A DNA stretch of 64,000 nucleotides from Epiperipatus broadwayi. Lineage: Eukaryota; Onychophora; Udeonychophora; Euonychophora; Peripatidae. Positions within the stretch are counted from its first letter, which is position 1. Every line of letters begins with the position of its first letter. The translations under genes and the position numbers were made by a program. The stretch spans positions 1 through 64,000 of the forward strand of contig JAQFVV010006637.1 of NCBI GenBank assembly GCA_028023455.1, written 5' to 3'. The notes under the pieces were generated by a model that saw only the letters and a program-made list of their open reading frames with translations, searched no databases and was not told the origin of the DNA. Below, piece after piece: positions 1-12,480 of this stretch.

Positions 1-1808
1 AAATTAATATCTTAATAAACTTGTTCATTATATAATCAATTCGAGCATTTATCAAATCATTTCACACGATTCAAATTCTTAATTTATACTTGTTATCATA
101 GTTATTGTTTAAAATTAGATAGATTCGTCATTTAGATTTAGATTAATATTTGTTTTATATTGTTTTATGTATCAACATCGCGCCGTGAGTCACGATGTTT
201 TCTTTAGTATGTAATCTAGTTAAGATAGTCTTAAGAGAGGGCGGGTCTATGAAAATAAATGTCAATAACTTATGTTGTAAGCAATAAAGCGGGGGGATGA
301 TTTATAAGCCTTGTGTTCGGGCGTAAACGAACAGATTGATAGGTCAGCGGTGACCAATAAACGGCCTTCCTGCCGTGATAGACTTAGTAAAGAAACATGC
401 TGATTTTAATTAGCGGTCAATGCGTCTTCTCCGGGAGGAGTCTTGTTAGGGACAATCGTGTAGCGACCCTGAGTCATCGGATTGGTCCATGCTGAGAGTA
501 TCGGAAGATCGGAAGGGAAAGACTGTCGGAATCGTTTTGACATAATGTAAGGTGATGCGAGTAGTTAAAACACTTAAATAATCGTATCTGGCGCCCTCTT
601 ATGTGGATTATAAACGACTGTCGATGTAAGAAAAAAAATAAAGCCTTACGCTGTGTCATGTTAGTTTCGAAGCCGTAATCTCTTGGTAACCGTAGATATC
701 TCGCAAGAAGAAAGCGAGGGGGGTTACGTTACACCTGTTATTTGTAAACTATTATCATCATTTAATATTTTCCTTACAATAGACAATGCTTCGTTATAGA
801 AAGTTTTATAAAATTCATCTGTGCAAAATTATATAAATGTTAAATTTAAGTCGGGTATGAATGGCTATATAGATTTGTAAAGTTATATTAATTAATTAAG
901 GGAGGGTTAATCTTAGGTTATTTGTTTCATAGTTGAATTGGGTTAATTGATTGGATATATTGGTGTAATTAGTAGGTATAGTATGAGATTCGCTACATGC
1001 AGGATCCATTATATGCCACACTTGGGCAAATATCTCACTGTCCATCGAAAGCAGACGGTATTCCCTGCTCTTTGGATCACCCCTTTTAGCCTATGGAATG
1101 AGATAGTAAGACTGAAAACGCAGTCCCTTCCTATGGTTTTTTTTATATTGCTTTTCTTATCAGACAGATGTAGTATTCCTGACTGGATGAGAGTCAATGT
1201 CTTCTTAACCATGCTGTTCATATGCACATTCCTGACAGTATGGTATTTGTGCTGTCATATTCATACTGCATTGAATACATCAATATATCAGATGGATTGA
1301 CGTTGGTTTAACTGCAAACTTTTGGCTTAAGGTTACATAAGGGATAGAATATTTTCTTTTCAAATACAATCTATATAGTTTATTCATACTCGACACTTTT
1401 AAAAATATTATTAAACAAATCTGTGTGGATTGTTCAAACTAAAAAAAAAAAAAAAAATTTAAATTTAAAAATTAAATTAATAACCAACCTAAAATAATAA
1501 ATTTTATTCCTCAATTTTATCTAAATGTGCGTAAATAAATGTTTATGTGTTAATTACTGACAGTGGCTTCTTTTATTTTTTTTAATTTTAATATTGAAGA
1601 TATTTTTAGATAGGAATTTATATTTTATAAATCTCTGTGTCTCACTGAGCTAGTGGCATAGGCTGATGGTCTGAAAAAACATGTAAAATGTGAATCTTAA
1701 CTTATGTATCTGGCTACTATATAAATTTTCTAGGTTCTAATAGTCTAGTGGGGCTCTGTACGGCAGATACGGTAAGACTCTATTCTATCTGACCGTTATA
1801 ATATATAT
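1..1808. other. No recognisable gene; GC-richer patch at about 180-720
   Basis: No open frame here resembles a known protein. The stretch from about 180 to 720 is visibly richer in G+C and in CpG than the surrounding AT-rich DNA, and it contains AATAAA-like signals. It could be a decayed LTR, an untranslated exon or a promoter, but no partner repeat or splice structure was found in the window. The rest is AT-rich with a poly-A run near 1440. Confidence 0.4.
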
Positions 1809-3341
1809 TGTAACAAAATCTCCCTCTACTAATAATATAAGTTTCACATATCACACTTAAAACACGGAAAACATACATGCTTACGTATGTATATTTGACC
1901 AAAACTATTTTTTTTGTTTAATCACTATTGATAACATCTTATGAATTCATTCTTATTAACTGTAATATATTCCCAACATGTATTTATGGTCATCCATAGG
2001 ATTCTAAGCACCAATCTTATAAGAATATAAGAATTACACGAAGTGAATATATTACCAATGAGAGCTACTGTCTCAAGAAAGGTGAGAGAGGTTTTTGACC
2101 ATCGGCTAGCTCAAACTCAGGTTGAGTGGCATCACAGCCAGGAGTAGACATGAATGAGAGTAAGAGTTTTTGAACACATAAAATACACATAAAAAATATG
2201 GTTTCATTCTCAAGTCAAATTTTATTTAAGTTATTTCAAAAGACAATTGTTATTTTTTGATCACATAAAAAAAATAAATAAATATTATTTAACCCTCAAC
2301 CTTTAAACATAACTAAAATTAGAACTCTACCATTTTGATTCACACACACACATACCATTCTTTCCCATATTTACTATTATAAATCAGTCAGGTACTGAAG
2401 GATGATAGAAAGAGAATTCCCACGTGACCTCAATATTAATTGTAATATAAATGTCTGCATGTAAGAATATAACAAAGTTTTTTTTATTTGCTAGTTGGAT
2501 TCTCATGCGCATCTAAGGAATCATTTAATAAATTCTTTCTTTTAAAATCAATACTTAAAAATTCTTTTACCTATATATCCCCGGGGAATTTGTGGAAGAA
2601 TATTTTTGTTTATTTCTCAGAGTTCTGCTCATTGCAGGTAATTAAACATAGAATTCATTGCGAGGTTTACCTTTCTTTATTTTTATATGGCATCCGTTTG
2701 ATGAAACTCCGCTTTGTGGTTCCGATGTTGATAGTTGTTTTAATCCAGAGGCATCTTGTTATTGTTGAATGTGGCAGCTGCGGTTGGTGGGAATTAGGGG
2801 TTCAAACCTGATACATTAGGCTTTTATTCCAACATTTCATTTTCATCCGCCATTAGGTAAATTTAAAATTTAAACTTTTTGAAATTTAATTAACGATTCA
2901 GCTGTCAACGATTGAAGCTCTGCATGGACAAGACCAGGAGCATTCTGGGTCCTTCCTTTATAGTCCCCTCCATTCATTCTAGAAGGTTCTATTGATCTCA
3001 CTTCCTGTTTCCAATTGCTGCCTAACCAGATTTTAGTTGAGGTGTGAAAGCTTGTAAACAAAAGAAAGCAAAATTTCATTTCTGCTGGAAATTTCTAGGC
3101 TTTTATAACATAAAGAAAAAAACCTCATTTCTATCTCTTCAACCACCAGACCCATTTATACACACATTTATCACATGCACATATATACCATTTTAAAATG
3201 ACAGAGCTCCTTCCCCCTTGTTCTGTGTATTTATGTAGCCACCACCATGTAATACAAATTAAATATGTATATACCATCTGCATATATGTAATGACCACCT
3301 ATGATATAAGTTGTGACTGGGTTCAAACCCAGTCTGTCACA
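1809..3341 (-). repeat. LTR copy A (3' LTR in the element's orientation)
   Basis: This 1.53-kb repeat matches 4949-6388 nearly end to end, with substitutions and small indels. Shared landmarks include an ACTATTTTTTTTGTTTAATC-like block, a block around the phrase GACCATCGGCTAGCTCAAAC, and a terminal palindrome near 3316-3336 (a GACTGGG arm facing CCCAGTC). It ends TGTCACA at 3341. Confidence 0.8.
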
Positions 3342-3356
3342 ATACTCCTCCACTGA
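3342..3356 (-). promoter_or_regulatory. Polypurine-tract-like site
   Basis: Read on the minus strand, the bases just upstream of the 3' LTR are purine-rich (AGTGGAGGAG followed by TAT). This is where a plus-strand primer tract is expected in an LTR retrotransposon. No convincing primer-binding site beginning TGG was found next to the other LTR. Confidence 0.45.
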
Positions 3357-3389
3357 AAGCCTTTAAATACCTTTTGCATATTTTGAATG

Positions 3390-4355
3390 GCTCATTTTTA
3401 CAACACTTGTCTATTTTGCCTCATGTGTCCCTCTGCTTCTCGTTCAGGTCTGAAGCTTGGCTTCTCAGGTGGTCTCTTCCCTTCAGGTATATCTCTCCAT
3501 TTTGGAAGAGTCTCCATCATTCCCATTCTCCACACCCTTTCATCTTCTTTTACCACTTCATGATGCCCCCATAGTGATACGAGCTCATATCAATGGCATT
3601 GAGCAACTCAGCAATCTCTCCAATGGATACTTTCCCTGCTCACAAAATCATCTGTTCCACTCTCATGGGCATACAGTGTCTTACAATGCAGAGTACATGA
3701 CTCTCTGTCAGGTTGCATGCATCCAATGTCCATAGTTTAGTCACCTGCATATATAAAACTGGGAATAGCTACTGTTGCAACCTTTCTTGAAATTTCTTGC
3801 ATGATTTGATAATGTGTCAACTCCTGTCTATCTCGGACCAAAAGGCCTCACTTCTTTTTGGTAATCTTCAAAAGTAGCCAGCTGTTGGCACAGTGGGTCC
3901 CACCATGATTGAGCATTGTCTGTGAGGTTGCCACATGTGATAATTACTTTACTTTCCTCTGCCATGGGGTTTATATTGAAGTATTTCCTCAAACTGCATA
4001 TATGCTGTACAGGTGCCTCCCCCATCCTACCTGTGCATGGCCAAATTTTTAGGAATTGGTTCGCATTCCCTTGCACCACTGTGTGACCTATCACTGCTAC
4101 CAGTTTTCCTGTGGGATTTAATTGAGTGCCTTGCTACTGTTCACCCCCACTCTCCATATCTGAGTCTTCTGTGCTTTCATTTTTCTGCTTCCCCAAATCA
4201 TTTTCATCTTTAATTTCTACTTTCTGTTCTAGCCTACTCATTCTTTTTTCTATTTCTCCACATCTAGCCTCCAGACTTTCTAATTTCACCAAAATCTGCT
4301 CCAAAATGTTTTCCTGTTCCTCCTTTTCCATTTTATTTTGCACCCTTGTTTTCAT
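3390..4355 (-). pseudogene. Broken gag (capsid-like) of the LTR element
   Basis: The frame opens with a Met at 4355. It runs through a charged, heptad-like coiled-coil segment of about 73 residues, meets an in-frame TAG at 4134-4136, and continues in the same frame to 3828. The second segment has the retrotransposon Gag pattern of a short motif ending SWWD, followed by an FEDYQKE-type helix, as in Ty3/PEG10-type capsid proteins. Capsid C-terminal-like sequence continues to about 3390 in shifted frames. At least one stop and one or more frameshifts make it non-functional. It is the only coding trace between the two LTRs. Confidence 0.7.
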
Positions 4356-4948
4356 AAACTTTTCTTTTTGTTTTATCTTTGATTAAACACCTCGGACTCT
4401 ACTCCCCCATACCAACACCCTGCACTGCCTTCTTGTTAGCCTTTACTATAGTTTCCCTAGCTCTCCAATGCATGATTTTGTTTCCCCATCTTTTTACAAA
4501 TGTAAACATTTTCCTTAATAATAATATAAACAACTATCACTTTGTTAACGTATTTCTGAAATTACTAGTGAAACACCTGATAGAAATTGTACCTGATTAA
4601 AACTTTAACCCATTTATTACTTGTATTTCTTTAAAGTCAGCAGTTGTAATCAAATTCTAAGCTTGATTCATTCGGGACAGAATGATTTAATCTCACACGA
4701 TTACTTCTTTCAAATTTGAAATGATTACACATTTGTTTGCTTACTCTTAACTTATTTACTACTAAATACTCAAACAATAATTATTACCCAATATTGTCCA
4801 CATCTCAATTTATATAAATGACATTATCATATTTCTTTTTCTAGTTAATTCACATGTGTATATAAAATTCAAAATTCCGCAACAACATTACTCCTAATTT
4901 CCCCATCCCCCTCTACTTCTCTTTGAAGCCCTTTAGTTGGGATGCTAT

Positions 4949-6388
4949 TGTAACAAAAAAACATCTACTAATAATATAAGCTTCACCTATCACACTTATA
5001 ATATGGAAAACATACATGCTTATGTATGTATATTTGATCAAAACTATTTTTTTTGTTTAATCACTATTGATAAGAACATCTTATGAATTCATTTATGGTC
5101 ATCCATAGGATTCCAAACACCAATCTTATAAGAATATAAGAATTACACAAAGGGAATATATTACCAACAAGAGCCACTGTCTCAAGAAAGGTGAGAGAGG
5201 TTTTTGACCATCGGCTAGCTCAAACTCAGGTCGGGTGGCATCATGGCCGGGAGTAGACCCGAATGAGAGTAAGAGTTTTTGAACACATATAAAATACACA
5301 TAAAGAAAATATCATAAGACTTTTATATACGGTTTCATTCTCAAATCAAATTTTATTTAAGCTATTTCAAAAGACAATTATTATTCTTTTGATCACATAA
5401 AAAAACAAACAAATGTAATTTAACCCTCAACCTTTGAACATAACTATATATTAGAACTCTGCCATTTTGATTCACACACATACAGCATTCTTTTTCATAT
5501 TTACTATTATAAATCAGTCAGGTAGTGAAAGACAATAGAAAGAGATTTCCCACATGACTCAATATTAATTGTAATATTAATGTCTGCAAAAAATATAAAA
5601 GTTTTTTTTTTGGTCTTATAAATTAAATATTTCTAAAAAATAAAATTTTTTTTTTTTTTTTAATTTTTGTTTACTTCTCAGAGTTTTGCTAGTCACAGGT
5701 AATTAAACATAGAATTCATTATGAGGTTTCCCGTTCTTTATTTTTATACGGCATCTGTTTGATGAGGCTTTGCTTTGTGGTTCTGATGTTGATAGTTGTT
5801 TTAATCCAGAGGCATCTTGTTATTGTTGAATGTGGCAGCTGCAGTTGGTGGGAATTAGGGGTTCAAGCCTGATATGTTAGGCTTTTACCTCAACACTTCC
5901 TTGTCATCTGCCATTAGGTAAATTTAAACTTTAAACTTTTTGAAATTTAATTAACAATTCAGCTGTCGACAATTGAAGCTCTGCAGGGACAAGACCAGGA
6001 GAATTCTGGGTCCCTTTCTTTTATAGTCCCTTCCATTTGTTCTAGAAGGTTCTATTGATCTCATTTCCTGTTTCCAATTGCTGCCTAACCAGATTTTAGT
6101 TGAGGTGTGAAAGCTTGTAAACAAAAGAATGCAAAATTCATTTCTGCTGGAAATTTCTAGACTTTTATAATGTGAAGAAAAAAACCTCATTTCTATCTCT
6201 TCAACCACCAGATCTGTTTGTAGAAATTATACCATTTTAAAGTGACAGAGCACCTCCCTCCTTGTTCTGTGTATTTATGTAGCCACCACCGTGTAATAAA
6301 AATTAAATATATATATATACCATCTGCATATATGTAATGACCATCACCTATGATATAGTTGTGACTGGGTTCGAACCATTCTGTCACA
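4949..6388 (-). repeat. LTR copy B (5' LTR in the element's orientation)
   Basis: This 1.44-kb repeat matches 1809-3341. It starts TGTAACA and ends CTGTCACA on the plus strand. It carries a poly-T expansion near 5648-5663 that copy A lacks, while copy A has an extra CACATATATACC-type stretch near its right end. The internal gag region begins on its left side. Confidence 0.8.
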
Positions 6389-6395
6389 ATATATA

Positions 6396-6695
6396 TGGCT
6401 GGTACCTGAGGTCTTAACTCAAGACAAATAAAAAGGCTTTGGATGGAAGGGTTTGAATTTAGCAGCCGATGAGTTCTATAGCCTGGAAATGTGGCCGCAG
6501 GTTACACTTTGTAAAGCCTCAGTCAGGTTATAGTTACCATTGGTGTTTCATCTACCTATGGTATTATATTTCACTGATTGAAGGGTGGATCTGCTGCAAG
6601 AGTGAAAGTGCAGCCAAAGTTAAAATCCGAGATTTTAAATTAGATAAAGTGATTTTCTCCTACCCGGTTCAATATATGTATATATTGTATGGCTA
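6396..6695 (+). repeat. Dispersed repeat, copy 1 of 2
   Basis: This ~300-bp segment matches 8371-8650 in the same orientation. Shared blocks include AAAGGCTTTGGATGG, GAATTTAGCAG, TCTGCTGCAA and AGTGCAG-like sequence. It lies directly beside the right edge of the LTR element. No coding capacity or tRNA-like box was recognised, so the class is unknown. Confidence 0.6.
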
Positions 6696-6699
6696 GTGA

Positions 6700-8370
6700 A
6701 TAGCGCTACGTTTCATAATTTTTTAAAGAAAAATTATGGTTAGTTTAAGATTTTAAAATGAAATTTAAAAAAAATAAAAATACTGCGGAATTATTTATTA
6801 TTAAATGATCAGATTAAATTTTAGAAAAGAAATGACTAAAGTTTTAATAAATGAGAAATATTAGTATTAAAATGCGTAAACATTTTTTTTTATAAAATGC
6901 AAATCGCCAAAAGATAAAGTGTAACGTCATCTTGTTATTTAAAAAAATATATGAGTTTTAATAGTTAAAGAGCAAGTAGGAAAAGGAGGGGGGGGGTTAA
7001 CTAAGTAAAAAGTTAAAACTAAAGCTCTCTCTTTTTTTTAAATAAATTTAGAGAAAAAAATATATAAAAATGAAAATTGAATTAAAATGTGAAAAGAAAG
7101 CTTTTAAACTTAAATCCACTTAAAGATTACTTGGTTGATAAATAGAAGAAAGGGAATAATAAGTCTAATTACATTAAGTGAAAAAACAAAGGAAAAGGAT
7201 TCAAGACTGTATCTTATCAGAATGCTAGATTAATCTAAGCAAAAATGCAGATTAAAGTGTAATGGAAAATTGATTAATAAAATTGTAAATTAATTAAATC
7301 AGATCAGAGTGATAACTAGAAAAACAATAAGGAGAAAACATAAAAGGACTGACAAATCCATTCATAATTATTAAGATTCTTAATTATTAAGATTAACATT
7401 ATAGTATCCTCATATTCATTATTGCTACCCTGTAAGTGTTTTCAAAGAAGAGAAGACAGCGAAGGTCATTGATGTCTTCAGCATGTGAGTTTATCTATTC
7501 ACATTTACCAAAGAACCACCTAGCATCATGCAGTGCTAGACAGTCATCGAAGTATGCAGTCAGTCTTCAGTCCAGGTCCTCTAAAACAGCAGAAGTTCTC
7601 CATCTAAAATCCCACACCCCTTGTGATCTGAACATTCAAAAAATACATTTTCCCAGTGAATATGGAAATTGGACAAGGAGCAAAACTATTTAATGAAGTC
7701 CAAAATCCAATCAGTTGGTGATCAATATAGCAGGAGAAAGTGAGGAGTCGTATCTCTTGAAATGTAAAGTTCAATCTGCCAAAAATCCTAGGTAACTATG
7801 AATTTTATTATTCCTTTTATAAAACTGAATCGTGTTTGAATAAAAGACTTTGTTGAACTCTAATAGCCACAGTCATAGGAATCTTTAAGTATCTCCCATA
7901 AATTATTACATAAAGTTAAACTTTAACATGTGTATGCAGATTTAAATTTTCTCATAACGTATTTTTAATATATGCAAAGCTTTAAGTTGATTACTGAATT
8001 CTTATTATAATACATTTTAATGTGTGCATGTTTAAATTTATAATGCTCTTTAATTATAATATTCTTTATTATCATATATTTTAACTAGAAGTGTGTTTAA
8101 ATAAATTTATAATGTTTTTTATTACAATACTCTTTATTGTCATACCTTTTAATTAGAAATGCATTTAAATAAATTGTTTGTTTGCTAATTATTATTTGGT
8201 CAGTTCTCTTTTATAATTGTGCCACTAATAGATAATTTATAGTTAAATATAAGCATTAAGCAGGGTGTCAAAGTTGTTTTACCACAATTAAATAAAAGAG
8301 CTAGCTTGAGATACACATCAAGCGCCAAATTGTATACCTGTGGTCTAGGCATGCTGATTATAACTTATGA
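6700..8370. other. No recognisable gene
   Basis: AT-rich sequence. An 85-codon frame at 7436-7693 is somewhat less AT-rich and is rich in Ser, Lys and His, but it resembles no family I know and has no clear splice signals. At 7980-8190 there is a loose internal repetition of TTTATAATG...CTTTATT units. Confidence 0.4.
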
Positions 8371-8650
8371 TTAGCTGGCACTTGAAGTTTTACCACAAAA
8401 CAAATAAAAATGCTTTGGATGGCAGGGGTCTGAATTTAGCAGTTGAGGAGTTTATAGCCTACTTTATATAGCTTCAGTCTGATTATAGGTGCCCCTGGTC
8501 TCATCCATCTTCTGTATTAGACTTCTCCACTTGAAGGGCCGGTCTGCTGCAATAGTAAAAGTGCATTGGAGTTAAGATCAAGATTCTAAATATAGATAAT
8601 TATAGCGATCTTCCACTACCCACCTGGTTTAATATATATAAAATCCCAAA
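8371..8650 (+). repeat. Dispersed repeat, copy 2 of 2
   Basis: Diverged direct copy of 6396-6695 (see that entry). The copies differ by many transitions and short indels, so they are old. Confidence 0.6.
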
Positions 8651-9222
8651 TACTACTCTTCAATTTTGCCATTACATAATTGTAGATTATTTATTTAACA
8701 GATTACTCTAAAACTATCATTTGCTTTTCATTTTTGATTATCTGCATCACCAGTTGGCTGATCTGTGCATAGTTACCATTACAATATTTACATTTCTTCA
8801 ATATATTCCTTTCATTTCCAACATATTTATGCCCTTGTAAAAGAATTATTCTACATCTGAATAAACAATATAATAAATTAATTTAAAACAAATTTCATGC
8901 ATTGATGTATATATACATCTACATTCACCTTAGATTATATCTATCTTAATATAAAGATTTATATTTAAATCTAATTGTATTTATATATCGTTTAAATCTT
9001 CTTTGATGTAATACGTTGTCTACATAGCTTTAGTTATCACACATCATTCATTAATTATATAACCATTAAACTCTAATTATTGAACTTTTTGTTTTAATTT
9101 TAATGATTATGGTGCAAATAAAATGGAATTTAAGTTATAGAAGCCATGCAGTATTTCAAAAAAAGTAAAACTATGGTGTGTAAACACAATTTAAATACGA
9201 ATTTGTATATCCATGTCATTTT

Positions 9223-10458
9223 AAGATGAGATGACATATATGTTGTAGCAATAACAATGGTTGTATTACAATGCTGAGATGACATATATATTATAGCAAT
9301 AACAATGGTTGTACTACAATGCTAAGATGAGATGACATATATATTGTAGCAACAACAATGTTTATATTACAATGCTAAAATGAGATGACACATATATGTA
9401 TATATTGTAGCAATAACAATGGTTGTATTAGAATGCTAAGATGAGATGACATATATATTGTAGCAATAACAATGTTTGTATTACAATGCTAAGATGAGAT
9501 GACATATATATTGTGGCAATAACAATGGTTGTATTACAATGCTAAGATGAGATGGCATATATATTATATGTATATATTGTAGCAATAACAATGTTTGTAT
9601 TACTATGCTAAGATGAGATGACATATATATTGTAGCAATAACAATGTTTGTATTACAATGCTAAGATGAGATGACATATATATTGTGGCAATAACAATGG
9701 TTGTATTACAATGCTAAGATGAGATGGCATATATATTGTAGCAATAACAATGTTTGTATTACTATGCTAAGATGAGATGACATATATATTGTAGCAATAA
9801 CAATGTTTGTATTACAATGCTAAGATGAGATGACATATATATTGTAGCAATAACAATGTTTGTATTACAATGCTAAGATGAGATGACATATATATTGTAG
9901 CAATAACAATGTTTGTATTACAATGCTAAGATGAGATGACATATATATTGTAGCAATAACAATGGTTGTATTACAATGCTAAGATGAGATGACATATATA
10001 TTGTGGCAATAACAATGGTTGTATTACAATGCTAAGATGAGATGACATATATATTGTGGCAATAACAATGTTTGTATTACAATGCTAAGATGAGATGACA
10101 TATATATTGTAGCAATAACAATGTTTGTATTACAATGCTAAGATGAGATGGCATATATATTGTAGCAATAACAATGTTTGTATTACAATGCTAAGATGAG
10201 ATGACATATATATTGTAGCAATAACAATGTTTGTATTACTATGCTAAGATGAGATGACATATATATTGTAGCAATAACAATGTTTGTATTACAATGCTAA
10301 GATGAGATGGCATATATATTGTAGAAATAACAATGTTTGTATTACAATGCTAAGATGAGATGGCATATATATTGTAGAAATAACAATGTTTGTATTACAA
10401 TGCTAAGATGAGATGACATATATATTGTGGCAATAACAATGGTTGTATTCCAATGCTG
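9223..10458 (+). repeat. 53-bp minisatellite, about 23 copies
   Basis: The unit reads AAGATGAGATGACATATATA, then TTGTAGCAATAACAATG, then TTTGTATTACAATGCT with small variation. Successive AAGATGAGATG starts are 53 bp apart (for example 9981 and 10034). Variant sites (GTAG/GTGG, TTTG/GTTG, GACA/GGCA) recur in blocks, as expected from unequal exchange. A few units near 9400 and 9565 carry an extra TATATGTA insertion. No gene lies in it. Confidence 0.95.
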
Positions 10459-11022
10459 AAAAACAAACAAATATGTTTAATAAAAACTTCTTGACTGACT
10501 AATAAATATCCACACTGCCATTTGCGTATGTGCAAGTATTTACATGTCATTTGAGAGATAAAAATAGAAACTGCCCATAAAATTAAAAGAAATATTAATT
10601 TATGCATATTCTTAAAGATTATTAAATATGGACTTTGTAATATGTGAAATAATAATGAATTACATTCTAAAGAGAGAAGGAAAAATGCTTTTGATATATG
10701 AAAGAATTGCGTAGTTAAAAAAAAAGTCTAAATTTGGGCCTGCTCTAGTTTGCCTTCCCTGAACTGAGTTATAAATAAAATTTCCCATATTTCTATGGTA
10801 AAACTGGATGTCAAAGCTAAATATAAAATTAAAATTTTGGAATTAATAATATTTTAGAAGTTATACTTAAAAATGTAAGAGTCGGTAAGGAATGTTTCTT
10901 CTTCCTAGGTGATGAAATGTAAATAAAGAAAGAAGGAAATAAAAACTGGGTTCTTTCACTTTTTTGTATATAAAAACCAGAATATAATATACATAAAATT
11001 GGGATCAACAACATGTTTTGAA
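10459..11022. other. No recognisable gene
   Basis: AT-rich spacer between the minisatellite and a short tandem duplication. Nothing was recognised. Confidence 0.5.
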
Positions 11023-11148
11023 GAGGTTAAATATGTGTTTTTCAAAAAATATATTGTTGTAATGATGCAAATGTTATATATCTCCGAGGTTAAATATGTG
11101 TTTTTCAAAAAATATATTGTTGTAATGATGCAAATGTCATATATCTCC
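11023..11148 (+). repeat. 63-bp tandem duplication
   Basis: The block GAGGTTAAATATGTGTTTTT onward occurs twice head to tail, at 11023 and 11086, with a single visible difference (TTATAT versus TCATAT). Confidence 0.9.
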
Positions 11149-11494
11149 TAACTAGTGATATATATGTTGTTTGAAAACTATGCTGTTTGAACAACATCAA
11201 ATAGGTATAAATAAATCGGAAACAAGTAACTACACATTATTATTATTACCATAAGTTCTAATTCTAGGATACCAGCAGTTCATTCTATATTTATTTGCAT
11301 GCTAGCACGGTTTACTTTTGAAGCAATGTTTCAGTGATTCATCCGAAAAAAAACCCAAACGAAACAACTTAAAATTAAAAGTGTTTGTAACCATGACTTG
11401 AATATGTGTTTTGCTGTTTGTTTTTAAAGTATTTTTAAATACCCCAGTTATAACAATCAGTATGTAAACAAGACATTTATTTTATATAGCGCGT

Positions 11495-11658
11495 TGTTTT
11501 ATAAACTGTAATACCAATAAGCTAATGCACATCCGCTTTGTAGATGTCACTATATAAATGAATATTCCCACTTTTTCAAACACAAGATAAAGTCTTTGGG
11601 AAAAGATAGAATGAATCCATCTATCTTTTCTACCCAAACGTATATGTATGGGCAAATC
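11495..11658 (+). repeat. Repeat block R1, copy 1
   Basis: About 163 bp shared with 12317-12480, from TGTTTTATAAACTG through ATGCACAT, AAACACAAGATAAAGTC and GGGCAAATC. Related, more diverged copies form the foldback repeat at 51440-51865, so this is a dispersed family. Confidence 0.85.
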
Positions 11659-11819
11659 TTAAGTGTTTGAAAATGAGAGCGTGAAGTTGTTAATTGATCA
11701 CTTTAAATTACTTTTTTACTATGTGAATGTGAATGAATGACGTGAAATTTCTAGAATTTACAATACTTTATTCTTATTAAATTAAATATATGTAAACAAG
11801 ACATTTATTTTATATAGCG

Positions 11820-12008
11820 CATATGTAAATAACATTTATTTTATAAAGCGCAAACAGTATTGAAATTAAACTGAGAGACTGCAAATCTCTTGCGCGCAAG
11901 ACCAATCAGATCGTAAATACGAGACAGAGAATTTAACAAGAAAAGGGTGGTCCACCCTATTCTTTACTTGTCTTTGCATATATCCAAGCCAGTCTAAAGT
12001 ACTTAGAT
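11820..12008 (+). repeat. Repeat block R2, copy 1
   Basis: About 188 bp shared in direct orientation with 12131-12317. It starts ATGTAAATAACATTTATTTT, passes through GAGAGACTGCAAATCTCT (itself a small hairpin) and ends at AAAGTACTTAGAT. Copies are nearly identical apart from CpG-type changes. Confidence 0.85.
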
Positions 12009-12130
12009 CTGAAAGTGTGAATCTTAAATATCTTCACACTTAAATCACTGAGTCTAAATTACAAACATACAGCGTGAAATTCAACGATTTACTACGCATT
12101 AGTTTTTAGATGTTATAACTTGCAGCAATG

Positions 12131-12317
12131 TATGTAAATAACATTTATTTTATAAAGCGCAAACAGTATTGAAATTCAACTGAGAGACTGCAAATCTCTC
12201 ATGCTCACAACCAATCAGATCGTAAATACGAGACAGAGAATTTAACAAGAAAAGGGCAGTCCACCCCATTCTTTACTTGTCTTTGTATATATCCAAGCCA
12301 GTCTAAAGTACTTAGAT
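12131..12317 (+). repeat. Repeat block R2, copy 2
   Basis: Direct copy of 11820-12008. It joins straight onto R1 copy 2 at 12317. Together they show that a composite R1/R2 block was duplicated and rearranged within 1 kb. Confidence 0.85.
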
Positions 12318-12480
12318 GTTTTATAAACTGTAATACCAATAAGCTAATGCACATGCGCTTTGTAGATGTCACTATATAAATGAATACTCCCACTTTTTCA
12401 AACACAAGATAAAGTCTTTGAGAAAAGATAGAATGAATCCATCTATCTTTTCGACCCAAATATATATGTATGGGCAAATC
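12317..12480 (+). repeat. Repeat block R1, copy 2
   Basis: Direct copy of 11495-11658 (see that entry). Confidence 0.85.

Larger units (their letters stand above)
1809..6388 (-). mobile_element. Non-autonomous LTR retrotransposon, gag only, minus strand
   Basis: Two long direct repeats (1809-3341 and 4949-6388) bracket a 1.6-kb internal region that carries only a gag-like frame on the minus strand. Each repeat begins TGTAACA and ends TGTCACA on the plus strand, so the element has the usual TG...CA ends. A purine-rich tract abuts the downstream LTR. The flanks on both sides are ATATA-type sequence, compatible with a 5-bp target duplication but not diagnostic because the DNA is AT-rich. No protease, RT, RNase H or integrase is visible, so mobility would have needed help in trans. 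The LTRs differ by many substitutions and about 90 bp in length, so the insertion is old. Confidence 0.8.

Noticed and set aside
947-1300. 117-codon frame with hydrophobic segments
   Set aside because: It has no recognisable family, an overlapping antisense frame of similar quality and no splice or start context. In AT-rich DNA such frames arise by chance.
9223-10458. CRISPR-like array
   Set aside because: The units are contiguous 53-bp tandem repeats without unique spacers, in eukaryotic DNA.
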